From: Hoplostethus atlanticus
Taxonomy: Eukaryota; Chordata; Actinopteri; Trachichthyiformes; Trachichthyidae
Reading direction: 5' to 3'
Assembly: GCA_034670405.1 (NCBI GenBank)
Contig: JAXDDX010000039.1
Location: 3,562,001 to 3,626,000, forward strand
DNA length: 64,000 bases
Shown: positions 57,010-64,000 of the stretch, in pieces
Position numbering within the stretch: position 1 is the stretch's first letter
Layout of the letters: each line of letters begins with the position of its first letter
Made by a program: the position numbers and the translations under genes
The notes under the pieces: generated by a model
What the model was told of the DNA's origin: nothing
Database searches by the model: none
What the model saw: the letters and a program-made list of their open reading frames with translations, nothing else

Positions 57010-57995
57010 TCGGTTTATTAGGGTTCAAACCCCGAAGGGGGATTGTTTTCCACCTATTATTTATTGTCTTATGCCGCGTCGCAAATTGCCGTGAGCTGGA
57101 ATGAGGTAAAACCATGAAACTTGGCCCAATAACTGGAAATGATGTGCAAATGCTTCCCAAGAAACATGGGTCAAATCGGCGCTGTAATTAAGGCCCAAAA
57201 ACGCGATTTTGGAAAGGCCACGCCCCTCACACCATGACTAGATTTTCCACCATTTTTAATTTTTTGAAAAACACATTTTTGACATCTCCTCCTAAACCGT
57301 AGGTCCGATTGCTACCAAATTTTCTGTGTATAATTATTGGACCAGGCTTATCACAAGTCATCATAAAGCTTGTTGATACCTATTTAGTTTTCAAGAGATT
57401 AACCAATGAACTTCAAAAGGGCGTGGCCCAGCACATAAAAGTCAACAACCATTGGGCTAATCATCACAAAACTTGCAGGATATGTCCACGTAAGTACCTG
57501 AAACATACCCTGAAAGTTTCATTGAAATCAACCACTAGGGGGGGGTGCTATATTTGCAAAAGAAATGGGCGTGGCATAACACAAATCGGACTATAAATCA
57601 GAAATTGTTTGTCCAATCACTCGCAGGATATGTTTCATAACAATGTTGAATCACGTGTGTAAAATTATTTTGAAATCGCTCAATAGGGGGCGCCACCAGT
57701 TCCAAACATGTGCATGGGCCGGGTGCAAATTTGGCCTTAAATCAATGACACTTTGTTCATACATCACCACACTTGGTGGACATTTTTAATTAAGCTGTTG
57801 AAACATGTCCCCAAAATGTTTTTGAAATTGACCAATAGGGGGTGACGGCGTTACCGAACAAGGGCGTGTGCCTGGCACACATTGTGCCATAAATCAATGG
57901 GTTTGTCCAATCATCACAAAACTTGGTTGATATTTATGTTGAACTAAGTTTGTAAAATTATCTTAAAATTGTACAATAGGCAGCGCCACAAATCT
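57010..57995. repeat. Degenerate tandem array, period about 148 bp
   Basis: Four related units start near 57452, 57608, 57750 and 57900. Each has a 'ccaatcatcacaaaacttg' block, a 'gttgaa...gtaaaattattttgaaat' block and 'caatagggggcgcca'. The leading part (57010-57450, accccgaagggg, gccacgcccct) belongs to the same dispersed family seen in many fish genomes. The ORF at 57309-57596 is not a gene. Confidence 0.7.
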
Positions 57996-59134
57996 TTTCC
58001 ATATGGCCTTACATTATAGTATTTTTCTGGGGCTTTTATTTTGAAGCTGGGCTTTGTTGTTTGAGAAAGGAAGCCTCTGTCCTAGTGGCCTTGCTTAAAT
58101 AAACATACAGTTAACTGCATATATTTGTTTGTGGAATTTATCTTCTTCAGTCACTCTGCATGCAGTTTGCAGTAACAAAATGGTTTGAACCTGCAAATTG
58201 CCGCTTGTGGCTATATTTTATATTGTATTTATAATTTGTTTTATGTCACCTGTTTCTTTAATACTGTTTTCATTTTGTGGGGTTTTTTGTTCTAAAATAA
58301 AGAAAATCTCAAAGACATAAAGCTATGCAGTTTCTGCGTGAGTGTATGAACACAATGATTGGTGGTGGAATTGGCTGCGATGCAAGGGGCACCAGCTAAA
58401 ATCTTGCCTAGGGCACTAAATTGGTCAGGGCTGGCTCTGGCACTAGTCCTCTGTTAGTACTTAGATCTAACAAGTTGCAACTCAATTTAGGCACTGGCCC
58501 AACATAATAATAAAGTTACACAATGTACAAAACAAAAAGAGCCACATCTGCATCACTCCTCAGTCCCTTGTTTGAGTGCTTTTCACTCCACTTTTGGCTC
58601 GAAGACGCTTTACTTTTGAGTGATGTTGTTGCACTAGATTATGAACATTATTTTATTTTTATTGGTATGTGCATTGGAATAATGCTACCTTATTTGCATA
58701 GGTATTTTATTTTGAAGGACAGGGTGAACATGTCATTGTTTGAGGGTGATTTCCTGGTTAAAAAACATTTCTAAAAGACATTGCGCAATATTGATGTCTT
58801 AAATTGTTTTTCAGAATATATGCCTAAACAATTGTAGTTCACTCATAACTTTTCTAAGCAAGTATTTTGCGTTCAGGAGGATTAAGTATAACAGACTATT
58901 CCATTGTGGGCAGAAACATTTCGCACAACTAACATTCGTCCTCTTGGCTACTTGCATTCAATGCAGAAGATGCAGTAGAGCACCTTGAGCAAGAGTGACT
59001 GTGAGCCTGTATCAACATCATTGTTTTCTACTATTCCAATGCAGACCATTGTGAATAAAACCCATTCATCGAACCAGTCATGGCAGTGTCTGTTGTGATT
59101 GCCAGGTCTGTGAAGCTGTGAATACAGCACTAAA
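57996..59134. other. Intergenic, nothing firm
   Basis: AT-rich; the ORF at 58523-58774 has no recognisable domain. Confidence 0.45.
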
Positions 59135-59456
59135 GTACACTGCACGAATGTGATGAAGCCTCTTATCAAACAAACTCTTCTGGCTCACCCCGATTTCTCT
59201 AAGCCGTTCTTGCTCTCGGTCGATGCATCCAGTAAGGGGTTGGGGGCCATGTTATCTCAAGTGCAAGCGGATCATGCAACCGCTAGACCAATTGCATTCG
59301 CTAGTAAATTTCTAAATCACGCTCAGTGTAAGTATCCTGCTCACAGACTTGAGGTTGTGGCAATGAAGTGGGCTATCCATGACAAATTCAGCCATTGGCT
59401 TCGAGGGCATAGGTTTACTGTGTGGGCCGACAATAATCCACTTAAATGTCTTCAAT
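59135..59456 (+). pseudogene. Ty3/Gypsy RNase H fragment
   Basis: Reads LAHPDFSKPFLLSVDASSKG (catalytic Asp), then LGAMLSQ, RPIAFASKFLNHAQCKYPAH, EVVAMKWAI and FTVWADNNPLKCL, i.e. a near-complete Gypsy RNase H domain in one frame with both neighbours lost. Confidence 0.85.
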
Positions 59457-60255
59457 AAATAACACAACACAGAATGAAACCCGTTACACTGCCACTGGGC
59501 GATTAATCTGTTTCTTTTTCCTTAGATTTTCCACTGATGGATTTAGATTTTCTTTAGGTCGTTTCATTGTCTCATTGTCTCTCATTTCTACTGTCTGTTG
59601 TCTGTTCTGTACTACCCAGTTCTTCTATGTATTCCAAACAAACCGCTGTTGCTGCTTCTGGAAATGTACAATACATTGCTGTGTGATGCATGACATTTTA
59701 TAATTTGTCCTCCTATAAGGATTCTGACTGATTGACTCCAAATGTTTATTTTCTATAAGGTTTTCTCAGTGGCTTCCAGTAGCCTTATATCCATTCCTAA
59801 TAGTTATGACCCTCACTGCCCTACAATGGCGTACATCAGCAATTTTTTACATCAAGACTAGGGTGTGAATTTCAAATTAACATACACTATACCCATAAAT
59901 GGTAGTAAATAATATAATAACCACTAGACTAGTACTAGCCTACCAGAAATACTTTTGCCAGGACAGCAGATAAACATGAATTATTTTGCAAAACATTTCT
60001 CTCAATTTCACAATGAAAAGTGTTTCAGTGTGATGTTTTGAAACATCCCATCCTCACTACATCATTGAAAACAATGATGTTGACACCTAGGATTTTTATG
60101 GTGCATGGCCAAGAGTAGGCAGCCTATGAATTACTGTAAATTTAGAAGAACTCGGTATCGGTACTGGGATTGGCCAATCTACTTAACAAAGTACTCACTT
60201 TGTTAAAAATTGAGTACTAAATTGGTATCGGTGCAGCACAATTTAAGACTGTTTT
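59457..60255. other. Downstream flank of last OR gene, nothing firm
   Basis: No gene or clear repeat end; acttggtatcggtac-type block near 60150-60240 only. Confidence 0.45.
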
Positions 60256-61301
60256 CTATGGATTCATGCTTGTGCTCACAGAACACAGCAAGTGCCTTTT
60301 CAAGTACTTTCTGAATGTCTGGTCTCGTAGCCCGTAGACAATAGGACTGACAAACCTTGGAAGGATTTGGATGATGATATAACAAGCAAAGAGTGAGTTT
60401 GAAGAATTTTTAGGGAACCATTCCAACAGAGCATTTTTTAACACAGGGCCTATATAGGTTAGCATGCACAACAGTAGCTGAAAGCCATGAAGCAGGATAG
60501 TATTCCTGGCCTTCTTAGCATCTCCATCAGCTGCTTTAGCAACAAAGAGGATCTTGAAGTAAATATAGAGGTGAGTGAGCCAAACTATAACTAGTAAAAT
60601 TATGTAGGACACATTCGTCTTCCTTATGATTAAGGGGTTTCGGAATATCCTAGTCCTCTCACAGAATATTCTAGAATAGAAGAATTCTCGAGGTTCTGTA
60701 GCTAACATTACAGACAGATCTGGTAGTATGGACATGGCAATCGTGGCCCAGATGAAACCAATCAGAATGTATGTTCTCTTGACTGTACAGAGCTCAGCGT
60801 AGCTGAGTGGAAAACAAATAGCGATATAGCACTCTACTGCCATGCCAGCTAAATTTAATGGATTGTTCTCACTGGTAAAGCAAGCAAGTACGATGAGGAG
60901 GCAACATAAGGAGACATTAATTTTGTAAAAAATATAGCTGAAGATGAACAGGGTGATCGTCACAGTAAGCTGGATCATATCGTTGATCACCAGGTGGATG
61001 AACAGTATATAACGAGGATTCACGTAAAATATCTGGAGAGGAAAAGAAAGGAGAGGAATTTATCACAGAGAAAGGAGCATATCCATTTTTGTTTCTCCTT
61101 TCATACATCTTCACCTCTTACTTGCACATAATACAAAAGGCTTCTGACCTGGTGTTTGTTAAAGGTGTGGATCAGGGTACCATTGATGTAGTTGATGATG
61201 ATGCCAAGAGCCAAAACAATCACATTCTTGGTCACAGCTGTGCTGAAATTGTCCCGATAACTCAGAGTAATCGACACATTATCATGAGATGAAAAATTCA
61301 T
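60256..61301 (-). CDS. Odorant receptor 131-2-like, two exons
   Basis: Predicted 309-residue OR. Exon 1 is 61301-61149 (MNFSSHDNVS..., 51 codons, donor CACCAG|GTCAGA) and exon 2 is 61032-60256 (acceptor CCTCTCCAG, IFYVNPRYIL..., stop TAG). The intron is only 116 bp, phase 0. Features: N-glycosylation sites NFS and NVS, TM1 NVIVLALGIIINYING, TM2 YILFIHLVINDMIQL, TM3 end MAVECYIAI (Cys instead of Arg), KKARNTILLHGFQ before TM6, TM7 SPIVYGLRD, C-tail short. Very similar to the 43239-44792 gene but without its duplicated flank. No break seen; likely working. Confidence 0.9.
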
Positions 61302-62289
61302 GAGGCCGGTTTGAGGATGCTACAAGCCTGAATATCGACATGTTAAGTGAAAGTTAGTTCTGCATATCAGATGGAACATTTTGATCTATTTGATCTATTT
61401 TGTGCCAAAAGTAATCTTGAAATGTGAACAAAATTGAATTAGACAATAGTGTATGTCAAAGATTCAAATTATACTGTACTGACAAGACGATAGTTAAAGT
61501 TAACACCAACTTATCCACACTTATATATGAAGGGTTTCAGTCCACAATGCTATCCATTTTGGAAGCGTTTTTCTACCTGTCATTCATCAGTCAATATTTC
61601 AAAACTACAGATGATTCTATCCTCAGAATCATAACTGTTTTGTAAGCAGAGGTCTTAGGATGACACTAGTACAAAATATGCTTTACTTTCATGGCAGCAA
61701 TCATTTTCATAGAGTGAAAGGCATCATAGAGGCATCAGTTTTACCAAATGATGGATACCTAATTTTAGAATGAAACTGTCTAGACCAACAGCAATAGAAA
61801 ATGTATTCATGGGAAAGAGTAAAGTGGAACAACAAATTAGCTTTTCTTAAGACACAATTAATTCCCAGTTTACAATAGGATCATCAAATCTTTGAATGGC
61901 TGGATAGATGAAATACACATTTTAAAGTATCATATGGAATGAACATATTTAACAATACATAAATACAGAATTAAGTTAATCATTTGTGTATTTCAGTAGA
62001 GATCAACAATGTTTTCCTTCTTTGGTGGCTAAATCTATGCCAACAACTTAAGTTTACCATCTGCAATTGTTGCTGCATGTGAAAAAGGTGACGTCTGAAA
62101 GGTGATGCCTGAAGTATCAGGGAATTTCAGATTTTTCCAGAGGAAATGGTGCTTTGACATTTTATACACATACAGTTTAAAAGCAATACAATACTATATG
62201 CAACACATAATTCAATATTAAAACACTGTAAGTGTAAGTGTATCCTTACCTCAGATAAGGAGTCTAAGACATGATATGAGTCTGAAATT
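61302..62289. other. Upstream flank of last OR gene, nothing firm
   Basis: Would contain the promoter of the 60256-61301 gene; no TATA-like or other element could be assigned with confidence. Confidence 0.4.
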
Positions 62290-62740
62290 AATTTGAAGAC
62301 TTTATATACATTAAGTTGGACAGCCATTGGATGCTGTGCATGCTGCTGCGAGTAACTGTAGATGATGATGTCATCCAGATATTCAGCAGCATATGAGTTA
62401 TGAGGTAGCAGGACTCCTTTGGTCATTGGTCATTGGATTGATGGGTGCCCCAGTCAATCCAAATGGAGTGGACAGTGCCATTTTATCCCTAGAGTCTGGC
62501 AACAAGGGAATCTGACCGTAGCCCTTGGTCAAATCGATTTTTTAATAAAATAAAAAATAAAACATGATAAAAAGCAATAACCAACAGATCCAGGACTTTA
62601 ACGACCCTGGAGAGCTATCAAACTTGGACACTGCATTCACCTTGCGATAGTCTACATTTTGTGCCGTGTATAGAACCGTATAGTGCCATCGGGCTTGAGC
62701 ACAAGCAGTAGCAATAGGTGTACACCACTTTTTTTTCCGA
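62290..62740 (-). pseudogene. Ty3/Gypsy RT fragment, heavily decayed
   Basis: Minus strand: LKPDGTIRF (62670s), KVNAVSKFD (62620s), STPFGLTGAP (62470s) and PHNSYAAEYLDDIIIYS (62400-62340), the catalytic YLDD block. Each is in a different frame. Confidence 0.75.
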
Positions 62741-64000
62741 TTATTGCGGCCCAAAATGATTGAATTTGCAGCGGCTTTTATCAAAAATTGCGATGCAATT
62801 TGCGATATTTTTCGTGTTATCTTGTGGTAAAACAGCAGGTATTGATGAAAATTTCAAGCCCCCCCATCCTCCCCAAAACATTGTAAACTGCCCACTCTGT
62901 TTTTTAAGTTGTTTTTTTAAAGTAGTAGAGTAATCGTCACACATTAATACCTCCTGGGGCCGCCGGCTGAAAACTAGTTTTACTACGATCTCTGTCTAGT
63001 GCCCGTTACGTCCCCGGTAACTGCAGGGGATGAGGGGAGTAACCGTAGATGTTTGGGATTAAGGAAGAACGGGAAAACTGATAGATCGTCACAATTAAAA
63101 GGGTTTTTATTTACCGAACACAAAACCACCAAAAGGATTTCAATAAACTCCCACATAAAGCGAGCTCCTTCGCACTGAGGAGCCGGTTTGCCGGTCTGCC
63201 GATCGCAGTCTAAACCTCTCACAGGTATTTGGCAAACCTGCCACACGCAGTTCCACACACTGCCAAAATGGCCCACTGGCCCTGACTGCAGCGCTCCTCA
63301 GGTATTTATCCCAGCAAGCTCATCATTGGACACAGGTGCCATCAATGAGCAGGACGGAAGAGGGCGGAACCTGTTGGAAAGAGGCAGAACAGAACACACA
63401 CCCACACACAGGCCACAGGGCCTTAACAGTGCCTTTCTTTGTCTTTCATTCCTTTTTAATCCTAGTTTTCTTTACATTATTTTTGTTAGTTTTTTTCCCC
63501 TTTAGGCTGCAATGCAGCATATCTACAGTTTGCCATTGTAGCACCTGTAAAGATATTTTTTTGATACCTGCCCAATCCCTTCAATGTTTTGTTTAATAAT
63601 ATACTGTGGCATGTAGTTATTTGGTCAGTTCCAGGTTTATTGCACCTGCCAGTAGGTGGCGGAGTGAGCGGTTTGTAGTTAATTTTACTGGAAGACATAG
63701 AAGAAGGCGAGTGGGAGTGGTTGGTCTGTGCCGATAGTGGGGGAATGGTCTGTGTCCGGTGCTACCTTATAGCCAACTTGCATGCTTTACAAAAAGTAAT
63801 AAAATTAACGTTTTCTACACCACTAGCAGTCGCTGTGTAAATGGTGTAACACCATCACATCATTAATTGACCCGTCACGTTCCCGTCTCGCTCTAATCTG
63901 TCAGGTCTGTCAGTGCTGCCAGTTTGACACAGAGAAAAGGAGGGAGAGGTCCGGAGCGGAGAACGCACATCTAACTAGTTACCGGCCTGTTAGCAGCAAA
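62741..64000. other. Right-edge flank, possible LTR-like segment
   Basis: 63060-63430 (cacaattaaaagggtttttattta, caataaactcccac, ggtatttatcccagc) resembles a fish Gypsy LTR on the minus strand, but no pair or target duplication is visible. No gene supported. Confidence 0.3.

Noticed and set aside
57309..57596. 95-codon ORF as a gene
   Set aside because: Lies in the degenerate tandem array; no domain.

Overview
The window looks like a teleost fish genome. The evidence is five class-A GPCR genes of the fish 'odorant receptor 131-2-like' type, spliceosomal introns, many vertebrate-type microsatellites, and dense fish-type transposons (L2-clade LINEs with TGTAA-repeat tails, tRNA-SINEs, hAT, PIF/Harbinger-like, Tc1-like and Ty3/Gypsy). 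All calls come from reading the sequence; no database search was run.

Host genes: all five odorant-receptor (OR) genes lie on the minus strand, at 533-2812 (partial, running off the left edge), 6734-9372, 12665-14733, 43239-44792 and 60256-61301. Each has introns that can be resolved from donor and acceptor sites. Three genes share a two-exon layout, with a phase-0 intron just after TM1. The gene at 6734-9372 has four exons. The gene at 533-2812 uses two intron positions that none of the others use. A duplicated stretch on both sides of the 43239-44792 gene, and a decayed TM2-like exon inside the 12665-14733 intron, suggest that the cluster grew by tandem duplication and partly decayed.

Between the ORs the DNA is almost all mobile elements. 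2.8-6.7 kb holds an inverted-repeat element and a Harbinger-like element carrying a Myb/SANT ORF. 14.7-20 kb holds a broken LINE, a tRNA-SINE, a tRNA-like relic and an L2 tail. 21.1-22.0 kb is an AT-rich MITE-like element. 23.6-27.4 kb is a broken hAT transposase split by a retro-inserted, mRNA-like sequence with a 12-bp target duplication. That insert encodes a low-complexity, coiled-coil protein reminiscent of a mononegavirus phosphoprotein, and it is the most unusual item here. 27.4-39.6 kb is a decayed Ty3/Gypsy element on the minus strand, interrupted by two hAT elements; one of these (ZBED-type) is itself split by an L2 LINE with an 845-codon open frame. 39.6-41.3 kb is a LINE 3' end carrying a SINE and an LTR fragment. 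46-52.9 kb is a deep nest: an L2 copy holds a LINE fragment, a Harbinger-like element (containing a SINE and a solo LTR) and a second solo LTR (containing a GTF2IRD2-like hAT). 53-57 kb holds LINE, Tc1-like and ZMYM1-like hAT fragments. 57-58 kb is a degenerate ~148-bp tandem array. 59-63 kb holds Gypsy RNase H and RT fragments on either side of the last OR.

No rRNA, CRISPR array or non-OR host gene could be supported. The ORs probably act as chemosensory receptors in olfactory neurons; the remainder is a record of transposition that can be ordered in time from the nesting and target-site duplications.
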